A stretch of DNA of 64,000 bases from Pannonibacter anstelovis (GTDB taxonomy: Bacteria; Pseudomonadota; Alphaproteobacteria; Rhizobiales; Stappiaceae), in contig NZ_JBAKBF010000003.1 of NCBI RefSeq assembly GCF_036881715.1, positions 372,001 through 436,000 of the forward strand, read 5' to 3'. Below are positions 17,460 through 27,462 of this stretch, in pieces; the first letter of the stretch is position 1, and each line of letters begins with the position of its first letter. The notes beneath the pieces are model-generated. The model saw nothing but the letters and a program-made list of their open reading frames with translations, searched no databases and had not been told where the DNA came from. The position numbers and the translations under genes are program-made.

Positions 17460-17689
17460 CTTCGGCTCCTTGTCTCTCAAGGTGCCGGCACCGCAGACCC
17501 GATGCCGGGTTCTACCTCTACATGCGAGACATATAGTAGTGCCGGTGTGACACTCTTGTGAAGCCTGTAAAAGCGCCGCAGTGCCGAAGATGGAGAAGCT
17601 GTCCTACTGGACTCTATCTGGGCATCAACTCTCTGAAATCAAAAAGGCTTCGAGCTTCAAGGGTAAAGCCGGATAAGAATTTTGCCCAA

Positions 17690-17719
17690 AAAGAAACGGG
17701 CGCCGCAGGGGGCGCCCGT
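17690..17719 (-). terminator. Intrinsic terminator of leuC
   Basis: Stem ACGGGCGCC (17696-17704) with GGCGCCCGT (17711-17719). Read on the minus strand the hairpin ends in TTTCTTTTT. It lies 25 bases after the leuC stop. Confidence 0.9.
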
Positions 17720-17743
17720 CCACATGTTTCAAGGTGAAGCGAA

Positions 17744-19156
<1,413 letters not shown>

Positions 19157-19361
19157 CGGGGTGTCTCCTGAAACCGGGCGGGGCCTTGATCATCCGCCGT
19201 GGCGGTTCTGCCCCTTGTCCCTTGCACGGATTGGCCGTTTCCAGCCTGTTCCGGTCTTGCCTCTTCAATGCCCCGAAGCATCATGGGGGTCAATATGCTT
19301 CGCAGTCCGCCACTCTTGAGCTTTGTTCAAGTGGCGCCGTGCTGGGAGCTTGAAATCTGGC

Positions 19362-19392
19362 AAAAAGAAAGGCGGCCCGAAGACCGCCTTTC
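19362..19392 (-). terminator. Intrinsic terminator of rplS
   Basis: GAAAGGCGG (19367-19375) pairs with CCGCCTTTC (19384-19392). On the minus strand the hairpin is followed by TTTTTG. It lies 26 bases beyond the rplS stop. Confidence 0.9.
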
Positions 19393-19417
19393 AGAAATCT
19401 GCGATGCAGCGCCGTTC

Positions 19418-19900
19418 TTATTCGGCGGAAGCAGCAGCGGCTGCCGCAGCAGCCTCAGCAGCAGCGGCCTTCTCGGCAGCAGCAGCAGCCTTGGCAGCAA
19501 CGACTTCAGCGCGGGCTTCTTCGTTGAGGCGCTTGGCGCGGACGTTGGTGGCCTCGACGATACGGGCCGACTTGCCGCGGCGGTCGCGCAGGTAGTAGAG
19601 CTTGGCGCGGCGGACCTTGCCGCGGCGGACAACTTCAACGCCTTCGATCATCGGCGAGCAGGCCGGGAACACGCGCTCCACGCCTTCACCGTAGGAGATC
19701 TTGCGCACGGTGAAGCTCTCGTTGATGCCGCCGCCGGAACGGGCGATGCAGACACCTTCGTAAGCCTGGGTACGGGTGCGGTTGCCCTCGGTCACCTTGA
19801 CGTTGACCTTGATGGTGTCGCCCGGCGAAAATTCGGGGAGCTTGCGGACGGCTTCGATCTTTGCCTTTTCTTCCGCGTTCAGCTGTTCGATCAGGTTCAT
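19418..19900 (-). CDS. rplS: 50S ribosomal protein L19
   Basis: 160 residues, longer than the about 115 of E. coli L19. The L19 core is clear: FSPGDTIKVNVKV, RTQAYEGVCIARSGGG, ESFTVRKISYGEGVERVFP and KLYYLRDRRGKSARI. It is followed by a C-terminal tail of about 35 residues made almost only of Ala, Glu and Lys. Such tails occur in Hyphomicrobiales L19. It is downstream of trmD with a gap of 225 bases that shows no gene. Confidence 0.97.
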   Translation of the reverse strand: MNLIEQLNAEEKAKIEAVRKLPEFSPGDTIKVNVKVTEGNRTRTQAYEGVCIARSGGGINESFTVRKISYGEGVERVFPACSPMIEGVEVVRRGKVRRAKLYYLRDRRGKSARIVEATNVRAKRLNEEARAEVVAAKAAAAAEKAAAAEAAAAAAAASAE

Positions 19901-20125
19901 GGCATATTTCCCTTGTCAGTTTTCAAAGACAGCCAGAGCGTCCAGCCCACGTTAAGTGGAAAGGACGGGTTCACCGTCTTCGGGCCATGTTGGAGATACC
20001 CGGCTGTCCGCAGGATCGCGCAAAAGCAATGCGCGGCGCACAGAACCGGCCACAACGGCTGGCTCCTTACAGGAAGACCGCCGCCTTGTCATGCGGAATC
20101 TGGAAAAACCGGCCTAAAAGGTGCG

Positions 20126-20824
20126 TCAGTCCTTGGCCTGATAGGCTGCCCAGAGATCCGGCCGCCGCTCCTGCGTCAGCCGCTCGGCTTCTGCCTTGCG
20201 CCACTCGTTGATCTTGCGGTGGTTGCCGGAGGTCAGAACTTCCGGAATGGTCATGCCTTCGAATTCGGCCGGCCTTGTGTAGTGGGGGTGTTCCAGCAGG
20301 CCGGTCTCGAAGCTTTCGGTTTCACCGCTCTCCTGATTGCCCATCACGCCCGGCAAAAGCCGCACGATGGCATCCAGCATGGTCATGGCGGCAATCTCGC
20401 CGCCGGAGAGGATGTAGTCGCCGATGGAGACCTCTTCGAGCTGGCGCGCATCGATGACCCGCTGGTCGATGCCCTCGAAGCGCCCGCAGATGATGATGGC
20501 GCCGGGGCCGCTTGCCAGCTCGCGCACCCGCGCCTGCGTCAGCGGTTTGCCGCGCGGGCTCATCAGCAGGCGCGGGCGCGTGTCGCCGGGCAGGGTGGCA
20601 GCATCGATGGCTGCGGCCAGAATGTCTGCCCGCAGCACCATGCCGGCCCCACCGCCGGCCGGCGTGTCATCGACCGAGCGATGCTTGTCGGTGGCGTGAT
20701 CACGGATTTGCCTCGCCTCCAGCGACCAGGTGCCTTCCTTCAGCGCCCGTCCCGACAGGCTGATGCCGAGCGGGCCGGGAAACATCTCCGGGTAAAGGGT
20801 CAGCACGGTCGCAGCAAAGCTCAT
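20126..20824 (-). CDS. trmD: tRNA (guanine(37)-N(1))-methyltransferase TrmD
   Basis: 232 residues. SPOUT methyltransferase making m1G37, which prevents frameshifting. Seen are the VLTLYPEMFPGPLG start, DDTPAGGGAGMVLRADIL, the knot residues CGRFEGIDQRVID and EVSIGDYILSGGEIAAM, and the C-terminal EYTRPAEF-like HPHYTRPAEFEGMTIPEVL. Complete. Part of the conserved order rpsP - rimM - trmD - rplS, although an oppositely directed VanZ-like gene lies between rimM and trmD here. Confidence 0.97.
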   Translation of the reverse strand: MSFAATVLTLYPEMFPGPLGISLSGRALKEGTWSLEARQIRDHATDKHRSVDDTPAGGGAGMVLRADILAAAIDAATLPGDTRPRLLMSPRGKPLTQARVRELASGPGAIIICGRFEGIDQRVIDARQLEEVSIGDYILSGGEIAAMTMLDAIVRLLPGVMGNQESGETESFETGLLEHPHYTRPAEFEGMTIPEVLTSGNHRKINEWRKAEAERLTQERRPDLWAAYQAKD

Positions 20825-20984
20825 CGCGGTTTCCTGTTCTGCGGGGCGTAATTCCTGCGGCTGCTATGCGATGAAATGCCGGGCTTTGCAATGCAGACGG
20901 TCATTGGAGTTCTTCTGCAGGGGGCCGAACATGGCGAGCTGAAAAAATATCAAATTGTCTGAACCAGGGAAGGAAGCATCAACC

Positions 20985-21023
20985 ATGCCTGCAGCTTTGT
21001 CTGAGCGGGCAAGCCCCTCTTAA
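20985..21023 (+). other. Possible 12-codon leader ORF upstream of the VanZ-like gene
   Basis: ATG at 20985 is preceded by GGAAGGAAG with about eight bases spacing, and the frame encodes MPAALSERASPS before TAA. It ends 44 bases before the VanZ-like start. A minimal upstream ORF with such a strong ribosome-binding site may be a leader peptide, or chance. Confidence 0.25.
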
Positions 21024-21067
21024 CACCTGCCGCCTGAGATTGAGGACCTCAAGACCGGAGTTGATCC

Positions 21068-21562
21068 TTGCCCCGCATCCGTTTTGCCCTGCCGCATATC
21101 ATTGCCTACTATGTGGACCGGGATTACATCGACATTTCGCTCAGCCGCATCATGCCGCTGGCCGCTTTGTGCCTGTTCGGGCTGCTGACCGGGGTGATTT
21201 TCAATCATGGCCTGCAACATCCCTACGACAAGGCACTTCACCTTGGTTTCTACGGTCTACTGACGCTTTCGATCCATGCGTTCTTCTGCTGCCGTCTGCG
21301 TATTTCGGCTGTGGCAGCCGTGGCGCTGGGCTTTGCCGGTGAGGGGGTGCAGATGTTCATTCCCGGCCGCGAAGCGTCGCTCATGGACGGGGTTGCCAAT
21401 GGCATCGGGGTTGTCATTGTCGTGGCCGCCATTGCCCTGTGGCGCATGGAGACGCGAAAGATCGACGCTGACACGCAAGTGGATGAAACGGCAGACTTCG
21501 GAGAGCTTCAGCCCATCCGGTTGTCATCATCCCCGTCGTCGCGCGGTGTTTCGGACAGGTAA
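21068..21562 (+). CDS. VanZ-like membrane protein
   Basis: 164 residues with about three to four hydrophobic segments (residues about 28-45, 60-75, 77-95, 115-130). It shows the VanZ-family pattern: DKALHLGFYGLLTL, then GEGVQMFIPGREASLMDGVANGIGV. The family name comes from a teicoplanin-resistance protein, but most members have no known function. The start is a TTG with GGAG upstream; no ATG gives the full domain. The last 55 bases overlap the 3' end of rimM on the other strand, a tail-to-tail overlap. Confidence 0.75.
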   Translation: MPRIRFALPHIIAYYVDRDYIDISLSRIMPLAALCLFGLLTGVIFNHGLQHPYDKALHLGFYGLLTLSIHAFFCCRLRISAVAAVALGFAGEGVQMFIPGREASLMDGVANGIGVVIVVAAIALWRMETRKIDADTQVDETADFGELQPIRLSSSPSSRGVSDR

Positions 21563-22065
21563 CCGTCCGGAATGGCGGTGACGACACGGCGGTCGGCCAT
21601 GCTGACTTCGGGCACGAAATCCCGTGTAAAGGGAATGTAGAAGGAACGGCCTCTGGCAGGACGCAGCTCCAGAAGGTCACCGGCGCCGAAATTCTGCACC
21701 ATCACCACCTTGCCGACGGGGTTTCCGTCCGCATCCACGGCATCCATGCCGATCAGATCCGAATGGTAGAACTCGTCTTCTTCCGTCTCGGGCAGACGGT
21801 CGCGCGGGATGTAGAGTTCCAGCCCGTTGAGGGCTTCGGCCGCGTTGCGGTCGCCAATCTCCTTGAATTTGGTGACGACGACGGTCTTCTGCACGCGGGC
21901 TTTGGAAACGGTGAAGCGGCGTGAGCCGTCGGCGGTTTCCAGAACGCCATAATCCGTGAAGGAGAGCGGGTCATCGCCAAAGGGCTTGACCCGCACTTCC
22001 CCGCGAATGCCGTGGGCGGCGCCAATGACGGCCATCAGGACCTTGTTTTCAGGAGCTTTCGTCAT
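21508..22065 (-). CDS. rimM: Ribosome maturation factor RimM
   Basis: 185 residues. Assists 30S head assembly around S19. The N-terminal barrel begins VLMAVIGAAHGIRGEVRVKPF, and the C-terminal PRC barrel contains DLIGMDAVDADGNPVGKVV and RSFYIPFTRDFVPEV. The extra C-terminal acidic tail (DDGDDD) is common in alphaproteobacteria. It follows rpsP after 58 bases in the same operon. Confidence 0.96.
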   Translation of the reverse strand: MTKAPENKVLMAVIGAAHGIRGEVRVKPFGDDPLSFTDYGVLETADGSRRFTVSKARVQKTVVVTKFKEIGDRNAAEALNGLELYIPRDRLPETEEDEFYHSDLIGMDAVDADGNPVGKVVMVQNFGAGDLLELRPARGRSFYIPFTRDFVPEVSMADRRVVTAIPDGYLSETPRDDGDDDNRMG

Positions 22066-22123
22066 TGCCGGGCTTCCTGTGTCCCAAGGCTGATGTCACG
22101 CATGGCGCTGCCCGCAGTTTGCA

Positions 22124-22495
22124 TTACTCGGAAGCTTCAGCTGCGGCAGCAGCAGCTTCTTCGGCCTTCTTCTTGGCAGCGGCAACCTTCTCGGCAGCCT
22201 TCTTGCCCATCTCGGCCTTCTTCGGGTTGTTGCGGGCTTCACGCTTCATGAGGCCGGCTTCGTCCAGGAAGCGGGCAACGCGGTCGGTCGGCGTTGCGCC
22301 GTTGGCGAGCCAGTGCTTGACGCGGTCGATGTCGAGAACGACGCGCTCTGCGGAATCCTTGGCAACCATCGGGTTGTAGGAGCCGACCTTCTCGATGAAG
22401 CGGCCGTCACGCGGAGCGCGGACGTCAGCAACGACGATGCGGTAGTAAGGACGCTTCTTGGCGCCACCACGGGCGAGACGGATTTTCGTAGCCAT
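22124..22495 (-). CDS. rpsP: 30S ribosomal protein S16
   Basis: 123 residues. The S16 core (KIRLARGGAKKRPYYRIVVAD, FIEKVGSYNP, WLANGATPTDRV) fills about 85 residues, followed by a Lys/Ala-rich C-terminal extension ending AAAAAEASE. The extension parallels that of L19 in this window. It lies 18 bases after the chorismate mutase gene. Confidence 0.97.
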   Translation of the reverse strand: MATKIRLARGGAKKRPYYRIVVADVRAPRDGRFIEKVGSYNPMVAKDSAERVVLDIDRVKHWLANGATPTDRVARFLDEAGLMKREARNNPKKAEMGKKAAEKVAAAKKKAEEAAAAAAEASE

Positions 22496-22513
22496 TTGAG
22501 TTTCTCCAGTTGT

Positions 22514-22852
22514 TCAGTTGCCGTTCGAGGCGGCAATGGCTTCGTGATGCCGGATGACTTCCTTGACGATGAACGCCAGGAATTTTTCGGCAAAGTCAGG
22601 ATCGAGATTGGCATCTGCAGCAAGGCGCCGCAGCCGCTCGATCTGAATCTGTTCGCGCGCCGGGTCAGCTGCCGGCAGCGCATGAGTGGCCTTGAGGTGG
22701 CCTACCTTCTGGGTGCACTTGAAGCGCTCTGCCAGCATGTGGATCAGCGCGGCGTCGATGTTGTCGATCGAGGCGCGCAGGGCACGCAGCTCGGTCATGG
22801 CGGGGCTTTCGCCGAGCAGGGCGCCGGCGGCGGTCTTGTGCAGATCGTTCAT
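22514..22852 (-). CDS. Chorismate mutase (AroQ type)
   Basis: 112 residues. Small all-helical chorismate mutase that rearranges chorismate to prephenate for Phe and Tyr synthesis. The pattern LRASIDNIDAALIHMLAERF, the K of CTQKVGHLK, the basic REQIQIERLRRLA segment and the final FIVKEVIRHHE helix match the AroQ fold, with active-site Arg and Lys in place. It overlaps ffh by four bases (ATGA) and precedes rpsP. The same order is common in Hyphomicrobiales. Confidence 0.92.
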   Translation of the reverse strand: MNDLHKTAAGALLGESPAMTELRALRASIDNIDAALIHMLAERFKCTQKVGHLKATHALPAADPAREQIQIERLRRLAADANLDPDFAEKFLAFIVKEVIRHHEAIAASNGN

Positions 22853-24441
22853 CGCTTCTTGCCCTTTCCTCCAAGGCCGGGGAAACCGCCCATGCCACCA
22901 AGGCCGGGAAGCTTCGGCAGACCGCCGAGGCCGCCCATGCCGCCAAGACCCGGAGGCAGGCCGCCAGGAACACCGCCCGGCATGCCGCCTGCGCCGCCAT
23001 CAGGCAGGCCCTTCAGCAGGTCGCCGGCACCGGGGATCTTGCCCCTTTTGGCCAGTTCTTCCAGCTGCTTGGGATCGATATTGGGCATGCCGCCGGCCAT
23101 ACTGCCACCGAGGGCGCCCATCATCTTGCCGAGCATGCCCTTATTCTTTCCCATCATTTTCATGACGTCGGCCATCTGGCGGTGCATTTTCAGCAGTTTG
23201 TTGACCTCGGCCACATCCACGCCGGACCCGGACGCGATGCGCTTCTTGCGGCTGGCCTTGAGGATGTCGGGCTTGCGCCGTTCCACCGGGGTCATGGACT
23301 GGATGATGGCGATCTGGCGCTTGAACATGCGCTCGTCGATATTCGCCGCATCCATCTGTTTCTTGAACTTGGAAATGCCAGGCAGCATGCTCATCATGCC
23401 CGACATGCCGCCAAGCTTTTCCATCTGCTTCAGCTGGTCGGCCAGATCTTCCAGATCGAAATTGCCCTTCTGGAGCTTGGCCGCCATCTTCGCGGCCTTT
23501 TCCGCGTCGATGGCTTCGGCAGCCTTCTCCACCAGCGAGACAATGTCGCCCATGCCGAGAATGCGGTCGGCAATGCGGCGGGGATGGAAATCCTCCAGCG
23601 CATCGGACTTTTCGCCCGTACCGATCAGCTTGACCGGCTTGCCGGTGACAGCGCGCATGGACAGGGCCGCACCGCCGCGGCCGTCACCATCCATACGGGT
23701 CAGCACGATGCCGGTGATGCCGACGCGCTCGTCAAAGCTGGTGGCAAGGTTCACGGCGTCCTGGCCGGTGAGGGAGTCTGCGACCAGCAGGATCTCGTGA
23801 GGATTGGTGGCGGCCTTGACCTCGGCCATCTCCAGCATCAGCGATTCATCGATGTGAATGCGGCCGGCGGTGTCGAGCATGACCACATCGTAGCCGCCGA
23901 GGCGCGCGGCCTGAATGGCGCGGCGGGCAATCTCGACCGGGCCCTGGCCTGCAACGATCGGCAGCGTGTCGACGCTGTTCTGCTCGCCAAGAACCTTCAG
24001 CTGCTCCTGCGCTGCCGGGCGGCGGGTGTCGAGCGAGGCCATCAGCACCTTGCGCTTGTCGCGCATGGTCAGACGGCGGGCAATCTTGGCAGTCGTGGTC
24101 GTCTTGCCCGAGCCCTGCAGGCCGACCATCATGATGGCGACAGGGGCAGGGGCGTTGATGTCGATCGGATCTGCGTCGGAGCCAAGCATCTCCACGAGCT
24201 GGTCGTGGACGATCTTGATGACCATCTGGCCCGGCGTGATCGACTTGACCACATCGGCGCCAACGGCGCGGCTGCGCACCTTGTCGGTGAAGGAGCGGAC
24301 CACGGGAAGGGCAACGTCGGCCTCGATCAGCGCGCGGCGGACCTCACGCATGGCCTCGTTGACATCGGCTTCCGACAGCGCACCACGGCCGGTGAGCTTG
24401 TCGAGAATGCCACTGAGGCGCTCCGACAGACTTTCAAACAT
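22849..24441 (-). CDS. ffh: Signal recognition particle protein Ffh
   Basis: 530 residues. GTPase of the SRP that targets membrane proteins to FtsY. The N domain is followed by the G domain with P-loop GLQGSGKTTTTAKIA (about 107-121), DTRRPAA, DTAGR and TRMDGDGRGGAAL, then the methionine-rich M domain that binds signal peptides and SRP RNA. The C-terminal tail is very rich in Gly, Met and Pro, longer than in E. coli. First gene of the ffh - chorismate mutase - rpsP - rimM set. No SRP RNA gene was seen nearby. Confidence 0.97.
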   Translation of the reverse strand: MFESLSERLSGILDKLTGRGALSEADVNEAMREVRRALIEADVALPVVRSFTDKVRSRAVGADVVKSITPGQMVIKIVHDQLVEMLGSDADPIDINAPAPVAIMMVGLQGSGKTTTTAKIARRLTMRDKRKVLMASLDTRRPAAQEQLKVLGEQNSVDTLPIVAGQGPVEIARRAIQAARLGGYDVVMLDTAGRIHIDESLMLEMAEVKAATNPHEILLVADSLTGQDAVNLATSFDERVGITGIVLTRMDGDGRGGAALSMRAVTGKPVKLIGTGEKSDALEDFHPRRIADRILGMGDIVSLVEKAAEAIDAEKAAKMAAKLQKGNFDLEDLADQLKQMEKLGGMSGMMSMLPGISKFKKQMDAANIDERMFKRQIAIIQSMTPVERRKPDILKASRKKRIASGSGVDVAEVNKLLKMHRQMADVMKMMGKNKGMLGKMMGALGGSMAGGMPNIDPKQLEELAKRGKIPGAGDLLKGLPDGGAGGMPGGVPGGLPPGLGGMGGLGGLPKLPGLGGMGGFPGLGGKGKKR

Positions 24442-24807
24442 GGCGCTCGTCCTTTCGTGTTGCGGTCCGGCCCCCGGCGCTCGTGCCGGTGCCCCTCCAT
24501 CTAAGGTGCCGCTGTTCTGATCTCCAGCCTTGAGCCAAGGAAACCTTGCGCAAAGCAGTTTGACACCCGGGGGCGCATCGCGCTGCCGGGTGTTGACCTC
24601 CGGGCGCTCTTTATACCTTTGCGGGTCCCGGTCGGCTGATCATGTCTGGCGTCACTTTCGTGAAGTGCGCCGGACATACAGCGGAAACGGCAAAGGAGTC
24701 AAGGAATGCCGGGCACCGGCGCAAATTTCCGCGCGCTCTGGATATGATGTTCTTTATTTGTTCCATTCTAGAGGGTAAAGTCGGGACGGTTCCAACGGGA
24801 GGCACTC
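24442..24807. other. Divergent intergenic region with a hairpin
   Basis: 366 bases between ffh and the VOC gene without a credible gene. It contains a perfect inverted repeat, ACACCCGG (24563-24570) with CCGGGTGT (24586-24593). TTGACA at 24560 and TTGACC at 24593 look like -35 elements but no -10 is correctly spaced. Confidence 0.5.
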
Positions 24808-25191
24808 ATGAATTTCTACATCACCCTCGGCACACGTGATCTGGCGGCATCCATCGCCTTTTATGATGCGGTTCTGGCAACGGTTGGCTGGGCTTCCCAT
24901 GCGCAGTTTCCCGGCTGGCAGGGATATTCGAAGGATGGCAAGGGCGAAGGTGTCACCGTCTGGATCTGCGAGCCTTTCAACGGTGAACCGGCTTCTGCCG
25001 GCAATGGCACAATGGCTGCTTTCCCCGCCGCCTCGCCGCAGGAAGTCGACGCCTTTCATGCTGCTGCCATGGCGCATGGCGGCACGGATGAGGGGGCTGC
25101 GGGGCCGCGCCCGCATTATGGACCGGATTGGTATGCTGCCTATCTGCGCGATCCTTCCGGCAACAAGATTGCGGCGGTCTTCAACGGCTGA
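24808..25191 (+). CDS. VOC family (glyoxalase-fold) protein
   Basis: 127 residues, a single vicinal-oxygen-chelate domain. The start MNFYITLGTRDLAASIAFYDAVL and the end DPSGNKIAAVFNG are the two beta-alpha-beta-beta-beta module marks; the glutamate/histidine metal ligands are only partly recognisable. Family members include glyoxalases, dioxygenases and resistance proteins; the reaction here cannot be named. GGGAGG precedes the ATG. It stands alone upstream of trkH. Confidence 0.85.
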   Translation: MNFYITLGTRDLAASIAFYDAVLATVGWASHAQFPGWQGYSKDGKGEGVTVWICEPFNGEPASAGNGTMAAFPAASPQEVDAFHAAAMAHGGTDEGAAGPRPHYGPDWYAAYLRDPSGNKIAAVFNG

Positions 25192-25377
25192 GGCAACAGG
25201 GTCCGCCAGTCTCCGCACAGGTCTTGAAGCTGGCAAGGCTTGAAATCGCGGCCGGAACAGGGAACATGCGCGTCAGGCATGGGGAAGGTCATGGCTTCCC
25301 CTGCCAGTCCGCTGGCCTGTCCGGCCAGTCATCAGGGCCTGTCATCGCCCGTGATGACTCCCGGCGAAAGAGACACG

Positions 25378-26820
25378 ATGGATTTTCGCGCTGTAATCCT
25401 GCCGATTGGCCGACTGCTGATCATTGTCGCCCTGTTCATGATCCCGCCTGCGATTGCCGATCTGATCGAAGGCAATCCGGACTGGATCGTTTTTGCGACC
25501 TCCGCCACCATTCTGGTGTGCGTCGGCGCATTGATCTCGGCGGCGCTGGACCGGCAGGAATTCAAGTTCCGGCCGCGCGAAACCTTCATTTTCGTCAATG
25601 CGGCCTGGCTTGCCTTCAGCGCCGCCGGAGCCATTCCGCTTTATGCAAGCGGTATTGGCCTGACCATGGCAGAGGCTTTCTTTGAAGCGGCTTCGGGCCT
25701 GACGACAACCGGTTCCACGGTCATCACCGGTCTCGACAACATGCCGCCGGGGATCCTGCTCTGGCGCAGCCTGCTGCAATGGATCGGCGGCATCGGCATC
25801 GTCGTGATCGGCATCTGGCTGCTGCCGGGCCTCAGGGTTGGTGGATCGCAGCTTTTCGCCATCGAATCATCAGAAAAAACCAGCAAGCCTTATGGCCGGA
25901 TCGAGCCCTTCATTCTCCGGCTTCTGTCGCTTTATCTGCTGCTGACCGTCTTTTGCGGGCTGCTCTATTATCTTGCAGGCATGTCTGCCTTCAACGCGCT
26001 GACACATGCGCTGACAACGGTGTCTACCGGTGGTTTTTCGACCTCCGACAGCTCGATTGCCCAGTTCAACAGCATGGCCATTCTCTGGATCGCCATTGTC
26101 TTCATGACCTTGTCGAGCCTGCCGTTTCTCTATCTCATCAAGCTCGCGGAGCGGCGCGAGTCACCCCATCCGCAGCAGGTGCGTTTCTTTCTTCTGCTGA
26201 TCCTGGTGGTCAGCTTCGTGGTCTTTGTCGGCGTTCGGGACCGGGTCGATACCGAGCCCTTCACGCTCTTCACCCATGCGATGTTCAATGTTGTCTCGGT
26301 GGTCACCACCACAGGCTATGCCAGCACCGACTATCTTCTGTGGGGCAATTTCGCCATCGTGCTGTTCTTCCTGCTGACATTTGTCGGCGGCTGTTCGGGC
26401 TCCACAGCAGGCGGCTTCAAGATCTTCCGGATCCAGATTCTGCTCAGCTCGATCCGTGCACTTCTGAAGCGCGCGGTCCATCCCCACCGCATCATCGAGC
26501 CCCGGTTTTCCGGCGCTCCGGTCACTCCCAGCGTCATGGAAGGCGTTTTCGTCTTTTCCATTCTCTATGCTGGAACATTTGGAGTGTTTGCGGTCATCTA
26601 CGCCATGATCGGCCTCGACCTCGAAACCGCCATCAGCGCGTCGATTACGGCACAGGCGAATGTGGGGCCCGGCATCGGGCCGCTGATCGGCCCGGCAGGA
26701 ACCTTCAGCCAGCTGCCCGACAGCGCCAAATGGCTGCTCGGTTTCCAGATGATCCTGGGCCGGCTGGAACTCATCGGCGGGCTGCTGGTGTTCAGCCCGG
26801 ATTTCTGGCGCGAGACCTGA
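25378..26820 (+). CDS. trkH: TrkH family potassium uptake protein
   Basis: 480 residues. Membrane pore of the Trk K+ uptake system, working with TrkA (not in the window). About ten hydrophobic segments are seen. The four filter loops are present: TTTGSTVITGL, STGGFSTSDSS, TTTGYASTDY and QANVGPGIGP, with GGCSGSTAGGFKIFR after the third. The frame is open from 25240, but the ATG at 25378 starts MDFRAVILPIGRLL, the family N-terminus. It stands between the VOC gene and the convergent ureG. Confidence 0.93.
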   Translation: MDFRAVILPIGRLLIIVALFMIPPAIADLIEGNPDWIVFATSATILVCVGALISAALDRQEFKFRPRETFIFVNAAWLAFSAAGAIPLYASGIGLTMAEAFFEAASGLTTTGSTVITGLDNMPPGILLWRSLLQWIGGIGIVVIGIWLLPGLRVGGSQLFAIESSEKTSKPYGRIEPFILRLLSLYLLLTVFCGLLYYLAGMSAFNALTHALTTVSTGGFSTSDSSIAQFNSMAILWIAIVFMTLSSLPFLYLIKLAERRESPHPQQVRFFLLLILVVSFVVFVGVRDRVDTEPFTLFTHAMFNVVSVVTTTGYASTDYLLWGNFAIVLFFLLTFVGGCSGSTAGGFKIFRIQILLSSIRALLKRAVHPHRIIEPRFSGAPVTPSVMEGVFVFSILYAGTFGVFAVIYAMIGLDLETAISASITAQANVGPGIGPLIGPAGTFSQLPDSAKWLLGFQMILGRLELIGGLLVFSPDFWRET

Positions 26821-26841
26821 TCCCGCGCCAGCAGAGGAACT

Positions 26842-27462
26842 TCAGTCCTGCGGCAAGCCGCCGGCGCGGATGATGAATTCCGCCACCTCCGCTATGCCCT
26901 TGCCGGTCTTGGCATTGGCAAAAACGAAGGGCCGGGTCTTGCGCATGCGGGCGGCATCCCGCTCCAGCACTTCAAGGCTCACCTCCACATGAGGCGCAAG
27001 CTCGGTCTTGTTGATGATAAGCAGGTCCGAGCGGGTGATGCCTGGTCCGCCCTTGCGGGGAATGTCCTCACCGGCAGCCACATCGATCACGTAGAGCGTC
27101 AGGTCGGCCAGTTCGGGCGAAAAAGTCGCAGCCAGATTGTCGCCGCCGGACTCGATCAGGATCAGGTCGAGATCCGGAAAGGCGCGGGTGAGATCCTGCA
27201 CGGCGGCAAGGTTGATGGAGGCATCTTCCCGGATGGCGGTGTGCGGGCATCCGCCGGTTTCAACGCCCCGGATACGCTCACTCGGTAGCGCCTGCGCCCG
27301 CATCAAGGCCTCGGCATCCTCGCTGGTATAGATGTCGTTGGTGATGACGGCGATGGAATAGCGGTCGCGCAGGGCCTTGCAGAGCTGGCCGGTGATCGTC
27401 GTCTTGCCGGCACCAACCGGGCCGCCGATGCCGACGCGCAAGGGTCCGTTGGGAGAGGTCAT
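26842..27462 (-). CDS. ureG: Urease accessory GTPase UreG
   Basis: 206 residues. GTP-dependent nickel insertion into urease with UreE, UreF and UreD. P-loop GGPVGAGKTTIT (about 12-23), nickel-site motif GGCPHTAIREDAS, ESGGDNLAATFSPELAD and NKTELAPHV are all intact. Last gene of the urease operon. It overlaps ureF by four bases. Confidence 0.97.
   Translation of the reverse strand: MTSPNGPLRVGIGGPVGAGKTTITGQLCKALRDRYSIAVITNDIYTSEDAEALMRAQALPSERIRGVETGGCPHTAIREDASINLAAVQDLTRAFPDLDLILIESGGDNLAATFSPELADLTLYVIDVAAGEDIPRKGGPGITRSDLLIINKTELAPHVEVSLEVLERDAARMRKTRPFVFANAKTGKGIAEVAEFIIRAGGLPQD

Noticed and set aside
20955..20985. Possible SRP RNA, from GGGAAGGAAGCA resembling the conserved GGAAGGAAGCAGC loop
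   Set aside because: Flanking bases do not form the SRP hairpin; a ribosome-binding site for a short ORF explains the purine run better.
24560..24617. Sigma-70 promoter from TTGACA (24560) or TTGACC (24593) with TATACC (24612)
   Set aside because: No -10 at 16-18 bases; the TTGACC-TATACC spacing is only 13.
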